Shown here: positions 34,986-44,420 of the stretch, in pieces | Position numbering within the stretch: the first letter of the stretch is position 1 | Layout of the letters: every line of letters starts with the position of its first letter | From: Caballeronia sp. NK8 | Lineage (GTDB): Bacteria; Pseudomonadota; Gammaproteobacteria; Burkholderiales; Burkholderiaceae | Length of the DNA stretch: 64,000 bases | Assembly (NCBI RefSeq): GCF_018408855.1 | Contig: NZ_AP024327.1 | Coordinates: forward strand, 124,001-188,000 | Direction of reading: 5' to 3' | The notes under the pieces: generated by a model | Told to the model about the DNA's origin: nothing | Seen by the model: only the letters and a program-made list of their open reading frames with translations | The model's database searches: none | Position numbers and translations under genes: made by a program

Positions 34986-36449
34986 ATGAATGACATGGCA
35001 AGCGGCGCGACGCTCGCGCGTTCCCGCGACAACGCGCCTGACCCACAGCAAGCCGACGTCGAACGCATCGTCGAAGCGCTCGTGACGCGAGCGCGCGCTG
35101 CGCAGCAGCACTTCGCGCAGGCGGGGCAGGAGACACTCGATATCGCGGCGGCCGCCGCCGCGTGGGCGATCATGGAGCCGCAGCGCAACCGGCAACTGGC
35201 GGAGCTCGCGGTGCGCGACACGGGCCTCGGCAACGCCGACGACAAGTTCCGCAAGAACCATCGCAAGACGCTCGGTCTGCTGCGCGATCTTCACGGCGTC
35301 GCGACGACCGGCGTGATCGCGCGCGACGAGGAACACGGCATCGTCGAGATCGCGCGCGCGGTCGGTGTGGTCGCGGCGATCACGCCATCGACCAATCCCG
35401 GCGCGACGCCCGCCAACAAGATCATCAACGCGCTCAAATGCGGCAACGCGGTGATCGTCGCGCCTTCGCCGAAGGGCCATTCGTCGTGCGCGTTGCTGAT
35501 CGGCTTCATTCATGCGGAGTTCGCGAAGGCGGGTCTCGATCCCGATCTCGTGCAGATGCTGCCGCAGCCGATCGGCAAGGCGGCCACCGCCGCGCTGATG
35601 AAGTTCGCGGATCTCGTCGTCGCGACCGGCTCGCAGGCCAATGTGCGCATGGCCTATACGAGCGGCACGCCGGCTTTCGGCGTGGGCGCGGGCAATGTCG
35701 CATCGATCGTCACGGCGAGCGCGCATCTCGATGATGCGGCGCGCAAGATCGCGCTGTCCAAGACCTTCGACAACGCGACGAGCTGTTCGTCGGAGAACAG
35801 CGTCGTGATCGAGGAAGCGATTTACGCGCGCATGCTCGATGCTTTGACGAAGCAGGGCGGCGTGCTGCTCGATGCCGCGCAGAAGTCGCGATTGCAGGCG
35901 GCGATGTGGCACGGCGGCAAGCTCTCGGCGCGCTGCACGGCGCGTTCGGCGGCGGCCATCGCGCGCGAAGCCGGACTCGACGATATCGCCGCGCGGGAGC
36001 CTAAGTTCCTGATGGTCGAGGAGAGCGGCTACGGGCTCGAGCATCCGTTCTCCGGCGAAAAGCTCTCGCCCGTGCTGGCGGTCTATCGCGCGCGCGACGT
36101 GGACGCGGCCATCGACATCGTGCGCGGCATCTACGGCTACATGGGCGCGGGCCATTCGGTCGGCGTGCACGGCGCCGACGATGCGCTCGCCGTCAGGCTC
36201 GGCACGCAGTTGCCGGTCGCGCGCGTGATCGTCGATCAGGCGCACTGCCTCGCGACCGGCGGCAACTTCGACAACGGCCTGCCGTTCTCGCTCTCGATGG
36301 GCTGCGGCACCTGGGGCGGCAATAACTTCTCGTCGAATCTCGGCTATCGGCAATACCTGAACATCACGCGCGTGGCGTATCGCATCGCGGAGCGCGTGCC
36401 CGAAGTCGACGCGCTGCTCGGCGACTACTTCCGGAGGGTCGGACGATGA
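34986..36449 (+). CDS. sauS: Sulfoacetaldehyde dehydrogenase (acylating)
   Basis: A 487-residue CoA-acylating aldehyde dehydrogenase. The catalytic Cys lies in TFDNATSCSSENSVVIE near residue 275, and AAITPSTNPGATPANKIINALKCGNAV is the cofactor region shared with acylating ALDHs such as EutE and AdhE. In the sulfoacetate route SauS reduces sulfoacetyl-CoA to sulfoacetaldehyde with NADPH. The ATG at 34986 follows GAGG by 8 nt; a TTG 42 nt upstream is less likely. It is coupled by ATGA to sauT. The sauRSTU order makes the specific assignment strong. Confidence 0.88.
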   Translation: MNDMASGATLARSRDNAPDPQQADVERIVEALVTRARAAQQHFAQAGQETLDIAAAAAAWAIMEPQRNRQLAELAVRDTGLGNADDKFRKNHRKTLGLLRDLHGVATTGVIARDEEHGIVEIARAVGVVAAITPSTNPGATPANKIINALKCGNAVIVAPSPKGHSSCALLIGFIHAEFAKAGLDPDLVQMLPQPIGKAATAALMKFADLVVATGSQANVRMAYTSGTPAFGVGAGNVASIVTASAHLDDAARKIALSKTFDNATSCSSENSVVIEEAIYARMLDALTKQGGVLLDAAQKSRLQAAMWHGGKLSARCTARSAAAIAREAGLDDIAAREPKFLMVEESGYGLEHPFSGEKLSPVLAVYRARDVDAAIDIVRGIYGYMGAGHSVGVHGADDALAVRLGTQLPVARVIVDQAHCLATGGNFDNGLPFSLSMGCGTWGGNNFSSNLGYRQYLNITRVAYRIAERVPEVDALLGDYFRRVGR

Positions 36450-38065
36450 GCGCGCTTGCCGATCCCATCGTCGCGCCTCGCCGCGCGCCGCTCGATGCGC
36501 CGACCTTGCGCGCGTTGATCGATACCCGCGCCGAATACGCGCACGACAAGACGTTCCTGCTGTCCACCACACAGGAAGACGCGCTGACCTTCGGCGCATT
36601 GCGCGATGACTGCATCGCCCTCGAAGCGCGCTTCCATGCAGCGGGGTTACGCCCGGGCGATGTCGTGTCCGTCTTCATGGGCAACGGTATCCAGACCGCG
36701 CGTCTGCTGCTCGCGGCGATGTACAGCGGGCTGGTGGCGAATCCGCTGAATCTGTTGAGTCAGCCTTCGCAGGTGCGCTATATCGTCGAGCACTCGGATA
36801 CGCGTGCGATCTTCGTCGCCGACGATACCTGCGACAGCATCGCCGATGCCATCGATGTGTTGCGTCGAGAAGGCATGACGCGTGAGATCGCGGTGGTGCG
36901 TACATCGCCCGACGCGAACGACTTACCCGATATCCCGACACTGCCCACGCGCCCGATTCCGCTCGTGCGCGATGAAACGCCCGGCACGCATATCGTGTCG
37001 AGCGACGCGGGCGCGATCCGTCCCGGCGATACCGCGCTGCTCATGTACACATCGGGCACGACTGGCGCGCCAAAAGGCGTGCTGCTGAGTCATCGGAGCC
37101 TGCTCGCGAACATGCGCAACATCAGCGCGGAGCATCGCCTGAGCGAAGACGATCGCGTGCTCGTGTCGCTGCCGCTCTATCACATCAACGGTCTCGTCGT
37201 CGCGCTGTTGACGCCGCTCTGGCACGGCGGCTCGGCGGTGATGACGCCACGTTTCTCGGCGCGCACGTTCTGGAGCGAGGCGTCGCTTCACGGCTGTACG
37301 TGGATCAACGTGGTGCCGACCATCGTCGCGTATCTGCTCAATGGCGAGAGCGCGCACGGCTGCGATCTTTCCGCGCTGAAGTTCTGCCGCAGCGCGTCTG
37401 CGGCGTTGCCGGCCGATCATCATCGTGCATTCGAGGAGCGCTTCGGCATCGGTGTCATAGAAACAATGGGAATGACGGAGACCGCCGCGCCTGCATTCAG
37501 TAATCCGTACGATATGACAAAACGGAGACTCGGCAGCATCGGCCTGCCGTCGGGCGGCGCGGCGATGATCGTCGATCTCGAAGGACGCGAATGCGCGGCG
37601 CATGAAACCGGCGAGCTGGTGCTGCGCGGCGAGCAGCTGATGAGCGGCTACTACAAGCGCCCCGACGAAACCCGCAACGCCTTCACCGCCGACGGCTGGT
37701 TGCGCACCGGCGATCTCGGCTATCGCGACGAGGCGGGCTTCTTCTATATCAACGGGCGTGCGAAGGAACTGATCATCAAGGGCGGCGAGAACATCGCGCC
37801 GCGCGAGATCGACGAGGCGCTGCTGCGTCATCCGGGCGTGCTCGAAGCGGCGGCTGTGGGCGTGCCCGATCCGGCCTACGGACAGGACATCGTCGCGTAC
37901 ATCGTGGCGAGCGACGGCGTGCCGATCGATGTGACGGAGTTGCGCGCACATTGCCTGCGCGAACTCGGCCGCTACAAGACGCCGCGCGAATTCCGCTTCA
38001 CCGATGCGTTGCCGCGCGGCCCTTCAGGCAAGGTGCAGCGCCTGAAGCTCGTGCAGAGCCCGTAG
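36446..38065 (+). CDS. sauT: Sulfoacetate-CoA ligase
   Basis: A 539-residue AMP-forming acyl-CoA synthetase. The P-loop is MYTSGTTGAPKGV, further core motifs are GYYKRPDETRNAF and GWLRTGDLGYRDE, and the C-terminal catalytic Lys is in GPSGKVQRLKL. It activates sulfoacetate to sulfoacetyl-CoA for SauS. Its start overlaps the sauS stop by 4 nt. Sequence alone would allow other short carboxylates; the gene neighbours decide. Confidence 0.85.
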   Translation: MSALADPIVAPRRAPLDAPTLRALIDTRAEYAHDKTFLLSTTQEDALTFGALRDDCIALEARFHAAGLRPGDVVSVFMGNGIQTARLLLAAMYSGLVANPLNLLSQPSQVRYIVEHSDTRAIFVADDTCDSIADAIDVLRREGMTREIAVVRTSPDANDLPDIPTLPTRPIPLVRDETPGTHIVSSDAGAIRPGDTALLMYTSGTTGAPKGVLLSHRSLLANMRNISAEHRLSEDDRVLVSLPLYHINGLVVALLTPLWHGGSAVMTPRFSARTFWSEASLHGCTWINVVPTIVAYLLNGESAHGCDLSALKFCRSASAALPADHHRAFEERFGIGVIETMGMTETAAPAFSNPYDMTKRRLGSIGLPSGGAAMIVDLEGRECAAHETGELVLRGEQLMSGYYKRPDETRNAFTADGWLRTGDLGYRDEAGFFYINGRAKELIIKGGENIAPREIDEALLRHPGVLEAAAVGVPDPAYGQDIVAYIVASDGVPIDVTELRAHCLRELGRYKTPREFRFTDALPRGPSGKVQRLKLVQSP

Positions 38066-38132
38066 CCGAAGGAACCGGCGGCGCGGATTCGCAGGCTTGA
38101 CCATTCCACATAAGATGGACACAGGAGACAGC

Positions 38133-39473
38133 ATGAACAGGCATCGTCAGCGCGTGAAGACGCGCCATATCATTCTCGGCGTGATGTGTCTGATGTACTT
38201 CATCTCGTACATCGACAGAGTGAACATTGCCGTAGCGGGACCGTTGATTCGTCAGGAAATGGGTCTGACCTCCATGCAGCTCGGACTCGTGTTCTCCGCG
38301 TTCGCGTATCCGTATGCGGTGATGCAGATCATCGGCGGATGGCTCGCGGATCGCTTCGGGCCGAAACTCGTGCTGACCGTGCTCTCGCTGATCTGGGGCG
38401 CGGCGACGCTCGCGACGGGCTTCGCGGGCAGCATCGGGGTGCTCGTGCTGTTGCGTATCGCGCTCGGCATCGGCGAGGGCGGCGCATTCCCGACCGCGAC
38501 GCGCGCGTTCACGTTCTGGATGCCGGTGCGCGAGCGTGGTTTCGCGCAGGGCATCACGCATAGCTTCGCGCGGCTGGGCGGCGCGGTAACGCCGCCGCTG
38601 GTACTCGCGGTGGTCGCGGCAAGCGGCTGGCGCGAGGCCTTCATCCTGCTCGGCATCGCGAGCCTTGCGTGGACGGTGCTCTACTTCTTCGTGTTCAGCA
38701 ATTCACCCGATGGGAACCGCCGCGTGACGCCGGAGGAGATCGCGGAAATCGGCTATCGCGCGGGAGAATGCGCGCGCGCGAGCAAGAACCCGACGCCGTG
38801 GCGCAAGTTGATTCATCGCATGTGGCTCGTGACCTTCGTCGACTTCTGCTACGGCTGGCTGCTGTGGGTGTATCTGACCTGGCTGCCTTCGTATCTGAAG
38901 GAAGCGCGCGGTTTCGATCTGAAGCATCTCGCTCTGTTCACCGCCTTGCCACTGCTTGCGGGCGTGATCGGCGATACACTCGGCGGAGTGATATCGGACC
39001 GCATCTACCGCATGACGGGCCGGTTGCGGCTCGCGCGTTGCAGCATTCTGGTCGTCGGCATGGGCGGGTCGCTGGCCTTCCTGCTGCCGATGGTCAACGC
39101 GCCGAGCCCGATCGCGGCGGTGTGGTTCCTGACCGGTTCGTTCTTCTTCCTCGAGATCACGAATCCGGTGTTGTGGACCTTGCCGCTCGATATCGCGGGC
39201 AAATATGCGGGCACGGCGGGCGGCATGATGAACACCGGCTTCGGCATCGCGGGGATGGTGTCGCCGGTCGCGTTCGGTTATCTGATCCAGCAGACGGGCA
39301 GCTATGACCTGCCGTTCACGATCTCGGCGGGATTGCTCGCGGTCGGCGCGTTCGCGGCCCTTTTCATCGATACGAGCAAGACGGTGGAAGCCGATGAGGC
39401 GCGCGAGGCGCAAAATCGTGAGGAAGTGGGCGTGCCGGCGTTCGCGGGCGGGGCGGGCAACTGGCACAAATAG
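38133..39473 (+). CDS. sauU: MFS transporter (ACS family), probable sulfoacetate importer SauU
   Basis: A 446-residue MFS protein with twelve helices. YFISYIDRVNIAVAGPLIRQEMG at the first helix is the anion:cation symporter (ACS) signature, shared with hexuronate and tartrate carriers. AGGAGA precedes the ATG at 38133. It is the last gene of sauSTU, 67 bp after sauT, and matches the position of SauU, the proposed sulfoacetate importer. Confidence 0.83.
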   Translation: MNRHRQRVKTRHIILGVMCLMYFISYIDRVNIAVAGPLIRQEMGLTSMQLGLVFSAFAYPYAVMQIIGGWLADRFGPKLVLTVLSLIWGAATLATGFAGSIGVLVLLRIALGIGEGGAFPTATRAFTFWMPVRERGFAQGITHSFARLGGAVTPPLVLAVVAASGWREAFILLGIASLAWTVLYFFVFSNSPDGNRRVTPEEIAEIGYRAGECARASKNPTPWRKLIHRMWLVTFVDFCYGWLLWVYLTWLPSYLKEARGFDLKHLALFTALPLLAGVIGDTLGGVISDRIYRMTGRLRLARCSILVVGMGGSLAFLLPMVNAPSPIAAVWFLTGSFFFLEITNPVLWTLPLDIAGKYAGTAGGMMNTGFGIAGMVSPVAFGYLIQQTGSYDLPFTISAGLLAVGAFAALFIDTSKTVEADEAREAQNREEVGVPAFAGGAGNWHK

Positions 39474-39484
39474 CGGAGGCGGCT

Positions 39485-39518
39485 GAGCGAGGGGCGGGTT
39501 TCCGATCCGCCCCTGCTC
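39485..39518 (+). terminator. Hairpin after sauU
   Basis: AGGGGCGG pairs with CCGCCCCT over a 9-nt loop, and GAGC/GCTC extends the stem past a one-base bulge. It lies 12 bp after the sauU stop. No T-run is seen, but the position fits the end of the sau operon. Confidence 0.5.
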
Positions 39519-39632
39519 GCCATGCGCGAGATCAACGCACCTCGGCCGGCAACGCCTTCACCCGATCGATCGTAGAATGAATTACGCCCAACCAACGGCG
39601 CACTTACTACAATCGATTCGGGAGACAACACC

Positions 39633-40745
39633 ATGCGACGCTGCAGCGCGGCATTCCTGATCCTTCCCCTCGTCATCGTCGGCGTGCTCGCCGGCTGCGG
39701 CGGCTCCGACGACGATCAGCCCGCCTATTCCAGCGCGCCGAAGATCATCATCGATTCGGACTTCAATACGATGGGCGACGACGGCCAGCTCTTCGCCATG
39801 TCCACGCAACTGATGGCCGAAGGCAAGGTCAATCTGCTCGGCCTGTGCGTCGTGACCGGCAATGACTGGCTCCTGCAAGAAGAGGCCGACGCGCTGAAGG
39901 CAGTCGAACGCATGGGCGTGCAGGACAGGATCGGCGTGTACGCCGGTGCAAATTACCCCTTGCAATACGACGTCGCGAGCATCCGCGCCCAGCAGAGCGC
40001 GAATCCGAACGGCTACTTCGGCGCATGGATGCGTCCCGAGCCGACCACGCAAGCGCAACTGACCGCGCCACCCGACGGCTTCGCAACATCCGCAAAGCTG
40101 CAGAGCCAGAGCGCCGCCGACTTCATCATCGACGCGATCAAGCGCTATCGGAACCAGGTGACGATCATCGAAGTCGGGCCGCCGACCAATCTCGCGACCG
40201 CCGTGCTAAAAGCGCCGGAGATCGTTCCACTCATCAAGGGCATTGTGTACATGGGCGGTGCGATGAACGTGTCGGGCAACGCGAACGCTGTCGGCGAGCT
40301 GAACTGGTGGTTCGATCCGCTGGCCGTGCGCACGCTCTTGCAGACGTCGATTCCGCAAAAAGTCATTCCGCTCGACGTCACCAACACCGTGCCATTGACG
40401 GAGTCGGTCTATAACCAGATCGTCAATCCGCCGACAGGACAGACGGCGGTGACGAAGGTCTATGCAATCGCGAACGCGGGCGCCTTCGCAACGAACACCG
40501 ATATCTACGACACGCTGACGATCGGTTACTTCCTCGACCCGACCTACGCGACGCAGACGCAGAGCGCGTACCTCGATATCGATACGACGCCCGGCGAAGA
40601 TCAGGGACACGTGAAGGTCTATCCGGATGCGCCGGCGGCGGGTGCATCGCCGCAAAAGATCACTTACATCACGCGCTACGATAACGATCGATTCTTCAAG
40701 TTCTATGTCGATCTCTTGACGCGGCCTGTCCCGGTGAAATTCTAG
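39633..40745 (+). CDS. Nucleoside hydrolase-like lipoprotein
   Basis: A 370-residue protein with a lipoprotein signal (lipobox LAGC, Cys22), so it is anchored in the periplasm or outer membrane. The mature part begins with the calcium-binding motif IIIDSDFNTMGDDGQ of inosine-uridine nucleoside hydrolases, followed by GLCVVTGNDW and GPPTNLATAV, and later LNWWFDPLAVRTLL. Most nucleoside hydrolases are cytosolic and about 310 residues; an exported lipoprotein form suggests salvage of extracellular nucleosides or a different N-ribosyl substrate. It stands alone between two operons. Confidence 0.82.
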   Translation: MRRCSAAFLILPLVIVGVLAGCGGSDDDQPAYSSAPKIIIDSDFNTMGDDGQLFAMSTQLMAEGKVNLLGLCVVTGNDWLLQEEADALKAVERMGVQDRIGVYAGANYPLQYDVASIRAQQSANPNGYFGAWMRPEPTTQAQLTAPPDGFATSAKLQSQSAADFIIDAIKRYRNQVTIIEVGPPTNLATAVLKAPEIVPLIKGIVYMGGAMNVSGNANAVGELNWWFDPLAVRTLLQTSIPQKVIPLDVTNTVPLTESVYNQIVNPPTGQTAVTKVYAIANAGAFATNTDIYDTLTIGYFLDPTYATQTQSAYLDIDTTPGEDQGHVKVYPDAPAAGASPQKITYITRYDNDRFFKFYVDLLTRPVPVKF

Positions 40746-40755
40746 TAACGCCAAG

Positions 40756-40780
40756 GATCAGGCACCGCTGGTGCCTGATC
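40756..40780. terminator. Perfect hairpin between convergent transcripts
   Basis: GATCAGGCACC and GGTGCCTGATC pair over 11 bp around a GCT loop, 10 bp after the nucleoside hydrolase stop and 7 bp before the stop of the convergent MFS gene. It can terminate both transcripts; T-runs are absent. Confidence 0.6.
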
Positions 40781-40787
40781 AAACACA

Positions 40788-42215
40788 TCAAACTTCGAGT
40801 TGCTCCAGCACCTTGCCTTTCGTCTCGATGCCCATGTAATGCACCGCGACCGCCGCAACGAGCGGCACCGCCGCGAGCGCATAGAACGCGATGTTCATAT
40901 TCCCGCCCATCAACGTCTTGCCGACCAGCGCCGGTGCGAAGATCGCCGCGATCTTGAGCCATGCTCCACCGAGGCCGCAGCCGAACGCGCGGATGCTCGT
41001 CGGATAAAGCTCGGGCGTATAGACATACGCGGTGATGAAGCCGCACGCCATGAAGCCGAGCGCGAGCGCACAGAAGGTCGCGACCACGTACACGGACTGC
41101 GTGACGCACACTCCAGCGCACACCAGCGACACCGCGCACAACACGAACGACCAGTTGATGACCGGCTTGCGCCCGACCTTATCGACGATCAACGCGCAGG
41201 TCAGCGAGCCGATCACGCCGAGCACGGACGCCGCCACCGCGAGATTCAGCGCGAGTTGCAGGGGCGTGTGATAGACGGTCTGGTAGATCGTAGGCAGCCA
41301 TGTCGAAAGACCATACTGAAGCACGCCGCACGTCATCCACAGAAGCGCGACCGCAATCGTGCGCTTCAGATACGCCGGGCCGATCAGATCGAGGCGGCGG
41401 CGCTTCGGATGTCGATTCGCCATCGCTTCGAAGTCGGCGAGATTGCCGAGCGGCGGCAACGGTTGCTTGACCGTCGCTTCGAATGCGGCGAGCGCATCGC
41501 CGGCTTCGCGCATGCGACCGCGTTCGCCGAGCCAGCGCGGCGATTCCGGCACCAGCACGCGCAACAGGAAGAACAACACGAGCGGCACGCCGCCGATGAA
41601 GTACATCACTTCCCAGCCGAAGCGCGGCACGATCCACGCGCCGAGCGCGTTCGACGCGAGCAGGCCGATCGGAAACACGATCTCATACAACAGCACGAAA
41701 CGCCCGCGTCCGTGCGCGCGCGTGATCTCGTTGATATAAGTCGCCGCAACGGGCAACTCGCCGCCGAGCCCGAGTCCCTGCACGATCCGCAACGCGACGA
41801 ACACCGCGAACGAAGGCGCGAAGCCACACGCAATGCTCGTGAGGCCGATGATGCCCGAGCTCCACGCGATCGAGCGCACGCGCCCAAAGCGTTCCGCAAG
41901 CGACGGAAACAGGAACGCACCGATCAGTTGTCCGATCGATCCGGACGCGATCAAAAAGCCTACCTGTGCCGGCGTGAGTCCCCATTTCTGGATCAGCAAC
42001 GGCAGCGTGGCCGCGATGACGATGACGTCGAAGCCATCGAAGAACGTCGCCGCGCCGATCAGGATACGCGCGCGCACCTGCATCGCGTTGGCGGGCAGCC
42101 TTTCGATGCGCGCGATGATCGACCCCTTCGTGACCGCGTGAGCGGCAGCGGCCGCGTCGGCGACGGTTGTCGCAGTGCCGCCGTGTTGGACGACTGTATT
42201 GCCCATGCTCCTCAT
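40788..42215 (-). CDS. MFS transporter, aromatic acid:H+ symporter (AAHS) type
   Basis: A 475-residue twelve-helix MFS protein. FFDGFDVIVIAATLPLL in the first helix carries the acidic pair typical of AAHS carriers such as PcaK and BenK, and ESPRWLGERGR follows helix six. An N-terminal Ala-rich tail of about 30 residues is not conserved. GGGAG lies 5 nt before the ATG. It is the last gene of the 14-gene Rieske operon and probably imports its aromatic acid substrate. Confidence 0.87.
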   Translation of the reverse strand: MRSMGNTVVQHGGTATTVADAAAAAHAVTKGSIIARIERLPANAMQVRARILIGAATFFDGFDVIVIAATLPLLIQKWGLTPAQVGFLIASGSIGQLIGAFLFPSLAERFGRVRSIAWSSGIIGLTSIACGFAPSFAVFVALRIVQGLGLGGELPVAATYINEITRAHGRGRFVLLYEIVFPIGLLASNALGAWIVPRFGWEVMYFIGGVPLVLFFLLRVLVPESPRWLGERGRMREAGDALAAFEATVKQPLPPLGNLADFEAMANRHPKRRRLDLIGPAYLKRTIAVALLWMTCGVLQYGLSTWLPTIYQTVYHTPLQLALNLAVAASVLGVIGSLTCALIVDKVGRKPVINWSFVLCAVSLVCAGVCVTQSVYVVATFCALALGFMACGFITAYVYTPELYPTSIRAFGCGLGGAWLKIAAIFAPALVGKTLMGGNMNIAFYALAAVPLVAAVAVHYMGIETKGKVLEQLEV

Positions 42216-42234
42216 GCCTGCTCCCGTCTGTGTG

Positions 42235-43452
42235 TTATGCGAGTGCTTTCGCCGTATCCGCGAGGGCCGCGATATCGACCGCGCGTCCCTGGCTCATCCA
42301 TTTCTTCGCGACCTTGAGATCGCGCGTCGCGTTGATCGCGATGACGCCGCGCAGTGCGTCGCCATCGAGGAAGAACAACGACGCGCGCCGTGCCTCCAGA
42401 TCGCCGCGAACGATCGGCGTCGCGCCCGGCGGAATGTCGCCGAGAATCTGCAGGTTCACGTCGTACTGATCCGACCAGAACCATGGAATCTCCGCATACG
42501 GCGCGCGCGCGCCGAGCACTGCGCGCGCCGTCGCGATTGCCTGGTTCTGCGCGTTCGCCCACGATTCGAGGCGCACGCGGCGCTTCAGCCACGCGTTCGG
42601 ATGATTGGCGACATCGCCGCAAGCGAACACATTTGCATCGTTCGTCGCACCGAATTCATCGACGACGATGCCGTCGTTCACGTCGATGCCCGCGCGTTCC
42701 GCGATTGCCGTATGCGGCGCGAGGCCGATGCCCGCGACGGCGAAGTCGGCGTCGAGCGTCGCGCCGTCGGCGAGTTGCGCGCGCACGCCGTTGCCAAAGT
42801 CTTCGAGCGATACGAGCGACGCGTTCAACCGCACATCGACGCCGTTATCGCGATGCAACTTCAGCAGAAAGTCGGACACGCGCTCGGGCACCGAACGTCC
42901 GCACAGACGCGGCGCGCCTTCGATCACCGTCACATCGACGCCGAGCTTCTTCGCGGTCGCCGCGACTTCGAGGCCGATCCATCCTCCGCCGATCACGACG
43001 AGGCGCTTGCTATGGCTTTCGCGCAGACGCTTGCCGATCAACATCGCATCGTCGAGCGTGCGCAGATAGGCGAGGTGAGACGTCTTCACGAGCGCATCGG
43101 GCAGACGCCGCGCCGCCCCGCCCGTCGCGATGACGAGGCGGTCGTAGTGCACTTCGCGTCCGCTCGCGGTGCGCACGATGCGCGCGTCGCGATCGATCGA
43201 GGCCGCGCATTCCGGCTGCCACGCTTCGACGTTCAATTCGGCGAACGCGTCGTGATCGACGATGCGCACGGTGTCGATATCCGCTTCGCCCGCGAGCACG
43301 GCCTTCGACAGCGGCGGGCGTTCGTAGGGAAGATGGATTTCATCGGCGATCATCACGAGGCGGCCATCGAAGCCTTCCTTGCGGAGCGTCTTCACGATCC
43401 ATCCGGCAGCCTGTCCGCCGCCGATCACCACGACTGTCTGAGGATCAGCCAT
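42235..43452 (-). CDS. FAD/NAD(P)-dependent ferredoxin reductase of the Rieske oxygenase
   Basis: A 405-residue two-dinucleotide-fold flavoprotein. FAD-binding VVVIGGGQAAGWIVKTLRKEG is at the N-terminus, NAD-binding VVIGGGWIGLEVA near residue 145, and VFACGDVAN near 275 closes the FAD site. It matches the BphA4/rubredoxin-reductase family and should pass electrons from NADH to the Rieske ferredoxin encoded at 53630. Its start overlaps the VOC gene stop by 8 nt. Confidence 0.88.
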   Translation of the reverse strand: MADPQTVVVIGGGQAAGWIVKTLRKEGFDGRLVMIADEIHLPYERPPLSKAVLAGEADIDTVRIVDHDAFAELNVEAWQPECAASIDRDARIVRTASGREVHYDRLVIATGGAARRLPDALVKTSHLAYLRTLDDAMLIGKRLRESHSKRLVVIGGGWIGLEVAATAKKLGVDVTVIEGAPRLCGRSVPERVSDFLLKLHRDNGVDVRLNASLVSLEDFGNGVRAQLADGATLDADFAVAGIGLAPHTAIAERAGIDVNDGIVVDEFGATNDANVFACGDVANHPNAWLKRRVRLESWANAQNQAIATARAVLGARAPYAEIPWFWSDQYDVNLQILGDIPPGATPIVRGDLEARRASLFFLDGDALRGVIAINATRDLKVAKKWMSQGRAVDIAALADTAKALA

Positions 43453-44410
43453 TTTTACGCTCCGTCATGAACTTGCCTTCGGGCGCCTTCGCGTCTTTCT
43501 GGCGGCGCGTGTTGCCATCGAGACCGCCATCGACGGCCCATTCGGCGAACACGGTCGGACCTGGTTCGAATTCGCGCGGTTGCCACTCGGGCGTGAGCAC
43601 GTCTTCATCGGCGTAATACTCGATGAGACCGCCCGCCGGATTCTTGAAGTACCAGAAGTACGCCGACGACACCGGATGACGTCCTGGCCCGAGCTGCGTC
43701 GTCCAGCCGCAGCGGCTGATATGCAGACCGCCGCCGAACACTTCGTGGATATCGCGCACGGTGAACGCGACGTGATTCAGACCGCGCTTGCCATCGGGCA
43801 ATTGCAGCAGGAACAGATCGTGATGACCTCCGTGCGGCGCGCAGCGCATGAACGCGCCACGGCCCGGATAACGATCGGAGGTCTCGAAGCCGAGCAGCTC
43901 GTGATAGAACTTCTCCTGCTCCGCGACGCAGTTCGTGAAGAACACGACATGACCCACTTCGACCGGCTCCGCGCGTTCATAGACAGGACTCGGTGTATCG
44001 ACGCGCAGCGTTTGTCCCCACACGTTCGAAGGCGAGCCTTTCACATCGATATCGCGCTTCTTCGTCACTTCGACGCGAATCGCCATGCCGTTCGGATCGA
44101 TGCAGCCGACCGCGTCATCGGTTTCGATGTGACCGGGCTGGCCCGCGAAGCGTCCGCGCAGCGCATCGAGTTCGGCGCGCGTCGCGACACCCCACGTCAC
44201 TTCGCGCAGCGTCGGACCGCCTTCGAACGCGGGCGGGAGCGCGGGATCGTGCGCGAGCGCGAGCAGCACTTCGCAGCCGTTCAGCGTTTCGAAACGCGCG
44301 CGCGTTTCGTCGTGCGCGACTTCCTTCAGACCCCAGTCTGCGAAAAAGCGCCGGCACGTGTCGAGATCGGTCACGCCGTAGGTGATGCGTTCAATGCCAA
44401 GAATCGTCAT
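43445..44410 (-). CDS. Two-domain VOC protein, extradiol-type ring-cleavage dioxygenase
   Basis: A 321-residue VOC protein of the type I extradiol dioxygenase length. The C-terminal domain has the three expected iron ligands: His in VEVGHVVFFTN, His in RGLNHVAFTVRD, and Glu in GGLIEYYADED. AAGGAG lies 5 nt before the ATG at 44410; a GTG 6 nt upstream is less likely. In this operon it would open the ring of a diol formed by the Rieske oxygenase and a dehydrogenase. A non-oxygenase VOC role cannot be excluded. Confidence 0.8.
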   Translation of the reverse strand: MTILGIERITYGVTDLDTCRRFFADWGLKEVAHDETRARFETLNGCEVLLALAHDPALPPAFEGGPTLREVTWGVATRAELDALRGRFAGQPGHIETDDAVGCIDPNGMAIRVEVTKKRDIDVKGSPSNVWGQTLRVDTPSPVYERAEPVEVGHVVFFTNCVAEQEKFYHELLGFETSDRYPGRGAFMRCAPHGGHHDLFLLQLPDGKRGLNHVAFTVRDIHEVFGGGLHISRCGWTTQLGPGRHPVSSAYFWYFKNPAGGLIEYYADEDVLTPEWQPREFEPGPTVFAEWAVDGGLDGNTRRQKDAKAPEGKFMTERKNG

Positions 44411-44420
44411 GGCCACTCCT

